From: a virus
IMG/VR virus record: IMGVR_UViG_3300042319_000827
Location: 1-44,169 of that record
DNA: 44,169 nucleotides
Direction: 5' to 3' (one strand)
Translations under genes and position numbers: made by a program
Shown here: in pieces, positions 31,274 to 37,541 of the stretch
Position numbering within the stretch: position 1 is the stretch's first letter
Layout: each line of letters opens with the position of its first letter
The notes under the pieces: model-generated
What the model saw: the letters and a program-made list of their open reading frames with translations, nothing else
What the model was told of the DNA's origin: nothing
The model's database searches: none

Positions 31274-31748
31274 TTACATCACCATCTAAACCCAGAATTT
31301 TTCTGCTGGCGTCGTAGTGCTGCAACAACAGGCCATTCATTGGATCTGTTTTTACAAAATTATTCATCTGCTCAGCTAGCATGTCAGCGTCATCGTCAAG
31401 TATTAAATAATTCTCAATTTCTGGATGGCGGTTTAGCCACTCTGCAATTTCATTTCCGCGCCTTGTGCAAAATCCGTTTATCTGCTTTGTTTGCCAGTCA
31501 TCATGAAACGAGTTTGCTATAGCCTTAAATCCGCAGCACCTGAAAAGCTGTTTCAGCTGCCTATCCGTTGAGCCAATACGCCAGCTGGAGCTAATTACAA
31601 TTTTAGCCTTTGCATCTAAAACAAGTCGCTGAACCATATGCATTGCTGCAGGCTCAAATGCGCTAAGCCAGCCAGTTTCATTAATGGCTACGCAATAGCG
31701 CGGGGATTGAATAACTCCATCAATATCAAGAAAAATAATATTCATCAC
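31266..31748 (-). CDS. HAD-superfamily phosphatase-like protein
   Basis: This 160-residue protein has HAD motif I (IIFLDIDGVIQS; Asp8 and Asp10), motif II Ser/Thr (KIVISSSWRIGS) and motif IV acidic residues (NYLILDDDADM). It resembles the compact HAD domain found in RNA-repair and phage proteins. The likely activity is phosphate removal from a nucleotide or nucleic-acid end; the substrate is unknown. It is coupled to the replication genes upstream (ATGA). Confidence 0.8.
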   Translation of the reverse strand: MMNIIFLDIDGVIQSPRYCVAINETGWLSAFEPAAMHMVQRLVLDAKAKIVISSSWRIGSTDRQLKQLFRCCGFKAIANSFHDDWQTKQINGFCTRRGNEIAEWLNRHPEIENYLILDDDADMLAEQMNNFVKTDPMNGLLLQHYDASRKILGLDGDVNG

Positions 31749-32398
31749 GGCTTCCGCCCAAGTAATGCCAAAGCCTTCAGCCGGCCCGGCGTGTTTAAGT
31801 CTGCCCGGAATATATCCCGCGGCTTTTCGATTGCTGCTACCGGCATTTCAGCCGCTAAATTTTCGCCAGATGACAGCCTTGCCAGTGCAATTTTGTATGC
31901 GTCTTTAAACCGTGGCAGCGTGTCGCGCTCCGGCCTGTTCCTCAGCTCAAACCAACCAACCGCCTTGCCTGCGACGTAGACCGCTGGGCTGCTCCACTTT
32001 GCATCGGATAGAAACCCGGCATTGCGGCATGCCTCCAGGTACGCCTCGGCATATCCAAGCGCGTCGACAGGCTCCCGGCACAGGTCGACAAACTCGGCCG
32101 GGTTCGGCATAAACGGCTTATCGCCGGCCATCTTTTCAAATCTGCGAACGCCGTTTTTTATCTGCTCGTCAGACAGCTGAGCTTTAAAAATTGCCTTGGC
32201 AAATTCCTTTGCGACGAATTCAGGCATAGCTGCAGTTTTTGCCATGAAGTCCCGCGCATACAGCTGGAATTTCGGGAAGATCTGATCAGTAACCATCTGG
32301 GCCAAGTTCAGCAAGTTCCTGCGCGATCCGGTCTGACATTGCTTGTCGTCTTTGTTCAAATTCGATTGCTGCAGCTGCTGCTGATTGTGGTCCTGCAT
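31745..32398 (-). CDS. Replication protein P-like helicase loader
   Basis: This 217-residue protein has lambda-P-type features: RRNLLNLAQMVTDQIFPKF, FAKAIFKAQLSDEQIKNGVR and FMPNPAEFVDLCREPVDALG, followed by YAEAYLEACRNAG. P-like proteins deliver host DnaB helicase to the O-bound origin. Its first 113 bases overlap the end of the O-like gene in another frame. If an internal Met is used instead the overlap shrinks; no clear ribosome site settles this. Confidence 0.8.
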   Translation of the reverse strand: MQDHNQQQLQQSNLNKDDKQCQTGSRRNLLNLAQMVTDQIFPKFQLYARDFMAKTAAMPEFVAKEFAKAIFKAQLSDEQIKNGVRRFEKMAGDKPFMPNPAEFVDLCREPVDALGYAEAYLEACRNAGFLSDAKWSSPAVYVAGKAVGWFELRNRPERDTLPRFKDAYKIALARLSSGENLAAEMPVAAIEKPRDIFRADLNTPGRLKALALLGRKP

Positions 32399-33152
32399 AA
32401 GTCTTTTCTCCTGCTCCGATGTTCATGGCAAATTTTTCAAGTTGGCTGCCGGATCTGCAAATCAATGTCAGATCGTCGTAAACGGTCCCTTTGTCATTTT
32501 TGCCCATGTGAAACTCACTGCGCTTGCAGCCGTCTATTGCCTGCATGATGTGCGCGACTGTATACGACTCTTTTAGTCTGCCAATAATGCAGGCCTGCCG
32601 TTCCTTGGTCAGTTTGGACCGTCCGGTTTTGTTCATGACTTTGGCCCAGTGGTCGAAGACCTGTTTTATTTCCTCAGCGAACTTTGTCGGCTTTTCTTTT
32701 TCAGCAACTTCAGGAGATTCGACAGAATCGACGTTTATATTTAGGTTGTTAGGTTGTTGGGTTGTTAGGTTGTTAGGTAGCATACCGTTCGCATTGCGTT
32801 CGCTATGCGTTGGCAATGCGTTCGCATTTTTAACCTTCTGATTTTCCCAGCGTTTTTCTGCGCTCTTTTTTGCTTTCTCCGACTTGTCATAAATCTTGTT
32901 CAAAGTCGTGTCAGCTTTACTGTTTACATAGCCTGATTCTGTGAGTGTAAAAAACTCGCGCAATACGTTCGCAATGCAATCGCAATGCGTTCGCATACGT
33001 ATGAGTTTTGCTATCTCTTGAATGCTGACCGGAAGCGGCGACTCTTTCAGATAGTACAGATCGAGCATCCTTCGATATGCCAGATCTTCCATCTCATCCA
33101 GATGCGCAGTATCCCGCATGTAATCGCCTATGTTAAATTCATAGTAGTGCAT
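32286..33152 (-). CDS. Replication initiator, DUF1376 (YdaU-like / O-like)
   Basis: This 288-residue protein starts with a DUF1376 domain (MHYYEFNIGDYMRDTAHLDE; DLAYRRMLDLYYLKESPLP), a winged-helix-type DNA-binding module. A low-complexity linker follows (about 105-145), encoded by the short DNA repeats at 32742-32829. The C-terminal half (KQVFDHWAKVMNKTGRSKL) resembles O-like initiators. The iterons lie inside the gene, as in lambda O. GGAG precedes ATG 33152. It is followed by the P-like gene. Confidence 0.85.
   Translation of the reverse strand: MHYYEFNIGDYMRDTAHLDEMEDLAYRRMLDLYYLKESPLPVSIQEIAKLIRMRTHCDCIANVLREFFTLTESGYVNSKADTTLNKIYDKSEKAKKSAEKRWENQKVKNANALPTHSERNANGMLPNNLTTQQPNNLNINVDSVESPEVAEKEKPTKFAEEIKQVFDHWAKVMNKTGRSKLTKERQACIIGRLKESYTVAHIMQAIDGCKRSEFHMGKNDKGTVYDDLTLICRSGSQLEKFAMNIGAGEKTYAGPQSAAAAAIEFEQRRQAMSDRIAQELAELGPDGY
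32742..32781. repeat. 8-bp tandem repeat TAGGTTGT (five units)
   Basis: Units start at 32742, 32750, 32758, 32766 and 32774; the third begins TGGG and the last ends TAGC. They encode the Asn/Gln-rich linker of the initiator and adjoin the first iteron array. They may be part of the origin or a slippage-prone linker. Confidence 0.8.
32786..32829. repeat. Iteron array 1 (4 x 11 bp), candidate origin
   Basis: Four tandem 11-mers: CGTTCGCATTG, CGTTCGCTATG, CGTTGGCAATG, CGTTCGCATTT. The consensus is shared with array 2 at 32955. Repeats of one helical turn inside an initiator gene are the lambda-type origin layout. Confidence 0.8.
32955..32998. repeat. Iteron array 2 (4 x 11 bp), candidate origin
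   Basis: Four 11-mers: CTCGCGCAATA (degenerate), CGTTCGCAATG, CAATCGCAATG, CGTTCGCATAC. The two arrays frame about 125 bp that include T-rich stretches, a possible unwinding region. Confidence 0.78.
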
Positions 33153-33180
33153 GCTATAGTTTGCTCCGATTGTTTCCTTT

Positions 33181-33209
33181 AGCCCGTTGCGTAATTGCCG
33201 GGCTTTTTT
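33181..33209 (+). terminator. Terminator-like hairpin pointing right
   Basis: AGCCCG (33181-33186) pairs with CGGGCT (33199-33204), followed by T6. It would end plus-strand transcripts, although no plus-strand gene lies to its left for almost 10 kb. It overlaps the end of the small regulator gene on the other strand. It may stop antisense transcription over the replication genes. Confidence 0.5.
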
Positions 33210-33381
33210 ATTTCTCGCAGCGACCTTCGAAGTATTTGCTCAGCCTTTCTGTGACTTCTGCACTGGTTCTTTTTGGGTCTTTGGCCACGCGCCGCACGGT
33301 CTCATAGCTGACGCCTGATTTATCGGCCACTGCACGCCAGTTCATATCCTGCAGCAATTCCTTAATCCTACTGATAACCAT
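33208..33381 (-). CDS. XRE/Cro-like regulator, 57 residues
   Basis: MVISRIKELLQDMNWRAVAD, KSGVSYETVRRVAKDPKRTS and AEVTERLSKYFEGRCEK form a five-helix lambda-repressor-type fold, with the recognition helix near SYETVRRV. GGAG lies upstream of ATG 33381. It is the first gene of the replication operon and is expressed from one arm of the symmetric promoter pair at 33421-33454, so it probably controls that switch. Confidence 0.75.
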   Translation of the reverse strand: MVISRIKELLQDMNWRAVADKSGVSYETVRRVAKDPKRTSAEVTERLSKYFEGRCEK

Positions 33382-33420
33382 ATTTACTCCACTTTGTGAT
33401 TAATTTTTTACTATCAAGCG

Positions 33421-33449
33421 TTGACATACTAGTATTGCCGTTTAATACT
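33421..33449 (+). promoter_or_regulatory. Early rightward promoter
   Basis: TTGACA (33421-33426), 17 bases, AATACT (33444-33449), and AAGGAGG followed by ATG 33477. It overlaps the leftward promoter on almost the same bases. Confidence 0.75.
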
Positions 33450-33454
33450 GTCAA
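33426..33454 (-). promoter_or_regulatory. Leftward promoter for regulator and replication genes
   Basis: Minus strand: TTGACA (33449-33454), 17 bases, TAGTAT (33426-33431). Both promoters lie inside the inverted repeat AGTATT-N7-AATACT with outer arms TTGACA/TGTCAA, so RNA polymerase can occupy only one at a time and a dimeric repressor could block both. Confidence 0.7.
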
Positions 33455-33476
33455 CTCAATTTGAAAAGGAGGCATC

Positions 33477-33920
33477 ATGTTTTATAAAGCTCAATTAGCG
33501 ATGACCGAAGAAGGTATGCAAGTTCTGTTTGAAGAATTTCACCCAATCCACGAAACCAAATGCTATTCGTACTGCGTGCGCGGCTGGAATTACCCGGTAC
33601 CACTGGCATTAAAGCGGAAAGGTGAAACAGACCTGCGGGCCGCAAAGCGCATGCGCTATAAGATCACGCGCATCCACAAAGACTGCAGCCGCATCGCTTT
33701 TGCAACAAAAGAGCAGGCTTTTAAGCAATTGATTTTCCTTAAAAAGCGTCAAATTAACCACATGCGCAGAGATATTGATCTACTGACGTATTTTTTAGAG
33801 CGAACTTCAGAAAGCGGCCTGCAGGCTCTTACTGAAAACACAACGCAGTACAACCGCGGCACGATCCATACACTGCCGGATTCAGCGGAAAAGCTGCAGC
33901 AATACTATGTTTTTGATTAG
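33477..33920 (+). CDS. Hypothetical early protein, 147 residues
   Basis: A near-perfect AAGGAGG site and a consensus promoter make this likely to be strongly and promptly expressed. The protein is basic (VPLALKRKGETDLRAAKRMR; QLIFLKKRQINHMRRDIDLL), starts MFYKAQLAMTEEGMQVLFEE and has no known domain. First-expressed, small phage proteins often take over host functions or block defences; nothing specific can be shown here. Confidence 0.75.
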   Translation: MFYKAQLAMTEEGMQVLFEEFHPIHETKCYSYCVRGWNYPVPLALKRKGETDLRAAKRMRYKITRIHKDCSRIAFATKEQAFKQLIFLKKRQINHMRRDIDLLTYFLERTSESGLQALTENTTQYNRGTIHTLPDSAEKLQQYYVFD

Positions 33921-33930
33921 TGGCGGAACC

Positions 33931-34077
33931 ATGAAAACAACACTCCTAATTTACACCCTGGCCGGAGCACTTAAGCTGGCCGTGCCATTCAGCAGCGCTG
34001 AGGCCTGCGACCGGGCTGCGGCGCATATGGCAAAGCAGCAGACTGCGCATATCTTTGTTTGTGAGGTGGTGGAATGA
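33931..34077 (+). CDS. Small protein, 48 residues
   Basis: MKTTLLIYTLAGALKLAVPF then SSAEACDRAAAHMAKQQTAH. The start could be read as a weak signal peptide, but the pattern resembles a small soluble fold. A GGCGG-like site lies upstream and the stop overlaps the next ATG (ATGA). Function unknown. Confidence 0.55.
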   Translation: MKTTLLIYTLAGALKLAVPFSSAEACDRAAAHMAKQQTAHIFVCEVVE

Positions 34078-34367
34078 CCTACACACTCGAACAGCTCCAA
34101 AAAATGCGCAAAAGTAGCGTTGATTTTGCGCTGGCAAAACTGGTTCTGAAAAGGCCGATTGAGCGCGGCGGGCATCCGTCTTACTGCGTATTTGCCGGCG
34201 ATACTATGCCGCTGGCATTTCAGCATAAGATTTGCCTCATAAATTCAGAAAGCGGCTGGATTGCGTTTTTATTTGACACCACCAATGGAGATATTGAGTT
34301 TGAAGATAAAAATCCGCTACGGGCTATCGCCTGCTGTCTGATTCTGGTTCTTCAGGAGCAAAAATGA
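34074..34367 (+). CDS. Hypothetical protein, 97 residues (NinX / DUF2591-like?)
   Basis: MTYTLEQLQKMRKSSVDFAL starts a small protein whose end (DKNPLRAIACCLILVLQEQK) follows the pattern seen in DUF2591 (NinX-like) phage proteins, where NPLRA is followed by a helix. The middle contains PSYCVFAGDTMPLAFQHKI. The assignment is tentative. It overlaps both neighbours by four bases. Confidence 0.6.
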   Translation: MTYTLEQLQKMRKSSVDFALAKLVLKRPIERGGHPSYCVFAGDTMPLAFQHKICLINSESGWIAFLFDTTNGDIEFEDKNPLRAIACCLILVLQEQK

Positions 34368-34525
34368 CCCACCACAGAGCCACAGACGGCACGCTACTTT
34401 GGCGCTCAGGCTTCTGGGCGTGCGGTCCAATACTTTACGACGGCAGCAGCTTTCAGGCTGCCATTAACGCGACCTTGGCAGTTGAGCTGGTCGATTTGCA
34501 TATTCTGCGCATGATGCGCGGTTGA
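34364..34525 (+). CDS. Small protein, 53 residues
   Basis: MTHHRATDGTLLWRSGFWAC followed by GPILYDGSSFQAAINATLAV. AGGAG lies just before the ATG, which overlaps the previous stop. It is a compact, probably soluble protein of the kind found in phage early regions. No known family. Confidence 0.55.
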   Translation: MTHHRATDGTLLWRSGFWACGPILYDGSSFQAAINATLAVELVDLHILRMMRG

Positions 34526-34538
34526 TTGGAGAATTAAC

Positions 34539-35339
34539 GTGACGAAAAATGATTTGATTGATAATGCAATAATCGATCTGGCTAACTGGCCATCAAATGA
34601 GCCAGAGGAAAACCATTTGTACCAATTAAGTTCCGGCAGATTTGTCGCCGGCATTGCTGGCGGTATCACTCCGGCGCCGTTTTGCACCCGAGAAGAATTC
34701 GAGGCGCGCAAGGCTGAGCGGCAGAATAAGCCGGACTGGAAAGATTTGCCAGACTGGGCGCAGTGGCTGGCGCAAAATGAAAGCGGGGTTTGGCATTGGT
34801 TTCAAAACAAGCCGCTGAATGGTTTTACTGGATTTAACAGCGGCGGAAGTTGCGGATATGCAAACACAGGCAAAGTAATCGGCGACTGGCGCAACACACT
34901 GGAGCGGCGGCCGGAAACAACTGAAATTAGCTGGCCAGAAGAGTCGCGCATTGATGTCGTCGGCACCAATGGCAATGATGGGCTGCATTATCACGCTAAA
35001 GCGCCTGAGCTCACATTTGGCGCCGGCGTATTCAGCCTGGTTGACGATTCACCAAAAACAGCATCCGATTACCTTGCTGCGTGCACCAAGGTTCAAGACG
35101 AGCGCGGCAAGCAATACGACGCCAGCAGCACCGGCGAACGCAGTTTTGATGCAGCGGCAGAGGCGTTTAATTGCGTTACCGGAAAAGACCTTCGCGGAAG
35201 CGATGTCTGCTTAATCCTGGAGATGGTGAAGTTGATCCGGCAGTACAGCGATCCGACGCGGCTGCATGCCGACTCTGTGCTGGATAAGGTGAGTTATTCT
35301 GCATTGTGGGCCGAGCAGCTGACTAAGGAATTATCGTGA
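34539..35339 (+). CDS. DUF6378-containing protein, 266 residues (GTG start)
   Basis: GGAGAA precedes GTG 34539. The last 85 residues match the DUF6378 pattern: ERGKQYDASSTGERSFDAAA, EAFNCVTGKDLRGSDVCLIL and MVKLIRQYSDPTRLHADSVL. The N-terminal part (PFCTREEFEARKAERQNKPD; DLPDWAQWLAQNESGVWHW) resembles short modules found in other phage accessory proteins, so this may be a fusion. Biochemical function of the family is not established. Confidence 0.72.
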   Translation: MTKNDLIDNAIIDLANWPSNEPEENHLYQLSSGRFVAGIAGGITPAPFCTREEFEARKAERQNKPDWKDLPDWAQWLAQNESGVWHWFQNKPLNGFTGFNSGGSCGYANTGKVIGDWRNTLERRPETTEISWPEESRIDVVGTNGNDGLHYHAKAPELTFGAGVFSLVDDSPKTASDYLAACTKVQDERGKQYDASSTGERSFDAAAEAFNCVTGKDLRGSDVCLILEMVKLIRQYSDPTRLHADSVLDKVSYSALWAEQLTKELS

Positions 35340-35554
35340 CAGGCGCCTACGAATCGATCGCGGTGTGCTTAGCGCGCCGCATCGCCATGAAATACGGCGA
35401 GAACCAGCAAGCGGCTATCATCCAGACTGCAGCGCGAATGCTGGACGATGCGGACGAAACAACTAAGCTGGCGTTGCTTGACTTGATTGCTGCGACTCCA
35501 TCTGAGCGGCAGCGCATTGTTGCTTATGCTGAAGTTATGATATTGACTTGCTGA
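35336..35554 (+). CDS. Hypothetical helical protein, 72 residues
   Basis: GTG 35336 overlaps the previous stop as GTGA. MTGAYESIAVCLARRIAMKY and the rest are helical and acidic, with a Ser/Arg turn (IAATPSERQRIVAYAEVM). It is the last gene of the first early block and is followed by a strong terminator. Function unknown. Confidence 0.6.
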   Translation: MTGAYESIAVCLARRIAMKYGENQQAAIIQTAARMLDDADETTKLALLDLIAATPSERQRIVAYAEVMILTC

Positions 35555-35566
35555 ATACTGATAAAC

Positions 35567-35593
35567 AAAAGCCGGGTGATTAGTCCGGCTTTT
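35567..35593. terminator. Bidirectional intrinsic terminator
   Basis: AAAAGCCGG (35567-35575) pairs with CCGGCTTTT (35585-35593). It separates the convergent plus-strand early block from the minus-strand Cro-like gene, whose stop codon lies inside the loop. Confidence 0.9.
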
Positions 35594-35840
35594 TCTCTTT
35601 CCGCTTCACCCGGCAGATCCGTTCAATCTCTGCCAGCCTGTCCGGATTATCTCGTGTTTCCGACTTATAGCAGGACAGGTCAACCGACAGCAGGCCGCCG
35701 GTGATGTGCTGCAGCTCGAATGCCATACCGCGCGGCACGACTGGACCCCAGTTTGAGATCGTGCCGGTGCTGCCCAGGCCAAGCGCCTTTGTTGCGGCGC
35801 TATTGCCGCCGAATAAATCCAGAACCTTTTCAGTCCGCAT
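35580..35840 (-). CDS. P22 Cro-like DNA-binding regulator
   Basis: This 86-residue protein begins MRTEKVLDLFGGNSAATKAL, then LGLGSTGTISNWGPVVPRGM and LQHITGGLLSVDLSCY. This matches the P22 Cro family (helix-turn-helix around 11-32, ISNW in the recognition helix, VP turn). The C-terminal tail is charged. It is transcribed alone from a strong promoter at 35870-35899, opposite a rightward promoter, so it probably represses one or both. Confidence 0.85.
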   Translation of the reverse strand: MRTEKVLDLFGGNSAATKALGLGSTGTISNWGPVVPRGMAFELQHITGGLLSVDLSCYKSETRDNPDRLAEIERICRVKRKEKKPD

Positions 35841-35869
35841 ATGCCACCCTCTTTAAATTTCCGCTTTAA

Positions 35870-35899
35870 AGTATAAGCCTCACAGGATGAAGCGGTCAA
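35870..35899 (-). promoter_or_regulatory. Promoter of the Cro-like gene, with operator repeats
   Basis: Minus strand: TTGACC (35894-35899), 18 bases, TATACT (35870-35875). CTTTAAA occurs at 35851-35857 and 35864-35870, and the related TTTAAA(A)GCGG at 35861-35871 (minus) and 35919-35929 (plus); these are candidate Cro operators around both promoters. Confidence 0.65.
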
Positions 35900-35935
35900 A
35901 CTGAAAATAAATCTCATATTTAAAAGCGGCAGATG

Positions 35936-35974
35936 TTGACCAATTCGCTTTAGATGATAAGATTGAATTATATT
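35936..35974 (+). promoter_or_regulatory. Rightward promoter for the recombination block
   Basis: TTGACC (35936-35941), 16 bases, TAAGAT (35958-35963). Just downstream GCTTTA at 35947 and AATTATATTTAT (35967-35978) resemble the shared motif promoters at 22184 and 30482, although the GTGAG part is lost. Confidence 0.5.
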
Positions 35975-35992
35975 TATTTAACGGGGAAAATA

Positions 35993-36307
35993 ATGGACAC
36001 CAACCAACTTGTAAAACTCTCGCAAAGTCTCGACGCGGCAAGGTCGACCCTATCAGACTGCATCAAAGCACGCAGCATTGTTAATAACGCTGGTACCCAC
36101 CAGTCTGAAATATCTATCCGCTGTGGAAATGTCACAGTTAGCGTAACTGAAATGGACCGCGGTTATACGCAAAGCATAATTCGCGGACGTGAGATGATAG
36201 CTCTTGGCATCAAGAAGGTATTAAACGCCAAAATTGACGATGCGCAGGACAAAGTGAAACGCATTGAGGCGGAAATCAAAGCACTGACAGCCGGAGATAA
36301 ACCATGA
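35993..36307 (+). CDS. Hypothetical protein, 104 residues
   Basis: GGGG precedes ATG 35993; an in-frame start at 35954 lies inside the promoter and is rejected. MDTNQLVKLSQSLDAARSTL is followed by a short beta part and a C-terminal helix (DDAQDKVKRIEAEIKALTAG). First gene of the recombination block; function unknown. Confidence 0.65.
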   Translation: MDTNQLVKLSQSLDAARSTLSDCIKARSIVNNAGTHQSEISIRCGNVTVSVTEMDRGYTQSIIRGREMIALGIKKVLNAKIDDAQDKVKRIEAEIKALTAGDKP

Positions 36308-36576
36308 CAACACCAGAACGCGCAGCCGTCTTGCTGCAGTATGAACAGCTGGCCCAGCAATTCGATGACCTGCACCACCCGCATAACACCGGCATTGGCC
36401 GCAAAGGACTGCAGAAGCAGCGCATTGATACCGGAATGCGGTTGTTCCGGATCCGCAAAGAGCACAGGATCACGGTGCAGGAAATGACAGAATTTAAACG
36501 CCGGGGCCGCCCGGTATGCTCAACAGTGGCACAGGCAATGACGCAGATGTGCCGGTTTTTTGGAGTGCAGCAATGA
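36304..36576 (+). CDS. Hypothetical basic protein, 90 residues
   Basis: MTTPERAAVLLQYEQLAQQF, DDLHHPHNTGIGRKGLQKQR and FRIRKEHRITVQEMTEFKRR describe a helical basic protein, possibly DNA-binding. ATG 36304 overlaps the previous stop and its own stop overlaps the exonuclease start, both as ATGA, so all three are co-translated. Confidence 0.65.
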   Translation: MTTPERAAVLLQYEQLAQQFDDLHHPHNTGIGRKGLQKQRIDTGMRLFRIRKEHRITVQEMTEFKRRGRPVCSTVAQAMTQMCRFFGVQQ

Positions 36577-37463
36577 TCACCCCATCTTTTGACGATTTCG
36601 ACGCACCAGCGCCGGCACCAGTAAAGCCAGCGCTGCCAGTTGCAACCAAAGACATTAAGCCCGGCATTTACTACGATATGAGCAACGAGCAGTACCACGG
36701 CGCAAACGGCATCAGCTGCAGCGGCCTGAAGCATGTGCTCGAATGCGAGGCCGATTATATCTGGTCGAAGCAATGCCCGCAGGATCCGGAGGCATTGCGC
36801 ACGTTCGATATTGGCACTGCGTTTCACTGCATTTTACTGGAGCATGACCAGTACGACCGGCGGTATATCATCGCGCCAGAATTTAACCGGCGCAGTAACC
36901 AGGGCAAGGCTGATGAAGCTGCATTTTTGGCTGAAGTCGCGCACGAAAATAAAATAGTCCTGAGCCATGAAGACAACAAGCAGTTGCAAATGATGCGAGA
37001 AAGCTGTTACGCGCACCCAGCTATCCGGTGGCTATTGGAAGCTGACGGCACTGCAGAAGCGTCAATTTTTTGGCGTGACCATGAAACCGGCGAAATACTG
37101 AAGATCCGCCCAGACAAGTTTATCCAGATTAATGATCACCATATCATCCTTGATGCCAAGTCAATCGGTCAGTTTGACCAGATGGAAAACCAAGTCGAGC
37201 GCATGGGTTATCACATTCAGGACGCAATGTATTCTGATGGGTACAGTCAACAATTTGACGCTATTCCGGATTTTTACTTTGCATTCTGCAGCACCACAAT
37301 GAGCTGCGGACGATACCCGGCAACATGCCGCCAGCTGCCTTATGACTGGAAATCAGCCGGGCACCAGCTGTATCGCGATGCGCTGCACAAATACCATGCG
37401 GCAAAACGTGACAGCGACTGGCTGAAAATCCCAGAGCTTACCCGGCCACGCTGGGCTAAATAA
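36573..37463 (+). CDS. PD-(D/E)XK exonuclease (exonuclease VIII / RecE-like)
   Basis: This 296-residue protein has the fold of phage RecE-type nucleases (PF12684-like): YYDMSNEQYHGANGISCSGL at the start, FDIGTAFHCILLEHDQYDRR, the catalytic region KIRPDKFIQINDHHIILDAK (Asp, then Asp-x-Lys) and QVERMGYHIQDAMYSDGYSQ. It resects double-stranded ends to give single strands for RecT, encoded next. ATG 36573 overlaps the upstream stop; a longer frame from 36516 is not needed. Confidence 0.88.
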   Translation: MITPSFDDFDAPAPAPVKPALPVATKDIKPGIYYDMSNEQYHGANGISCSGLKHVLECEADYIWSKQCPQDPEALRTFDIGTAFHCILLEHDQYDRRYIIAPEFNRRSNQGKADEAAFLAEVAHENKIVLSHEDNKQLQMMRESCYAHPAIRWLLEADGTAEASIFWRDHETGEILKIRPDKFIQINDHHIILDAKSIGQFDQMENQVERMGYHIQDAMYSDGYSQQFDAIPDFYFAFCSTTMSCGRYPATCRQLPYDWKSAGHQLYRDALHKYHAAKRDSDWLKIPELTRPRWAK

Positions 37464-37496
37464 TCTTAAATTACTGAGCAAAATATATTTACTTAT

Positions 37497-37521
37497 GCTT
37501 TAATGTGTGAGAATGTATTTT
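37497..37521 (+). promoter_or_regulatory. Shared motif upstream of recT
   Basis: GCTTTAATGTGTGAG (37497-37511) is followed by TATTTT at 37516. The core promoter is weak (TTATGC, 17 bases, TATTTT), but the motif is complete. recT therefore may have its own regulated start. Confidence 0.45.
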
Positions 37522-37541
37522 TGTTTTCAACCGGAGGAATT

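Noticed and set aside
32742-32829. CRISPR array
   Set aside because: Repeats are 8 and 11 bp and directly tandem with no spacers; they lie in the initiator gene and fit origin iterons.
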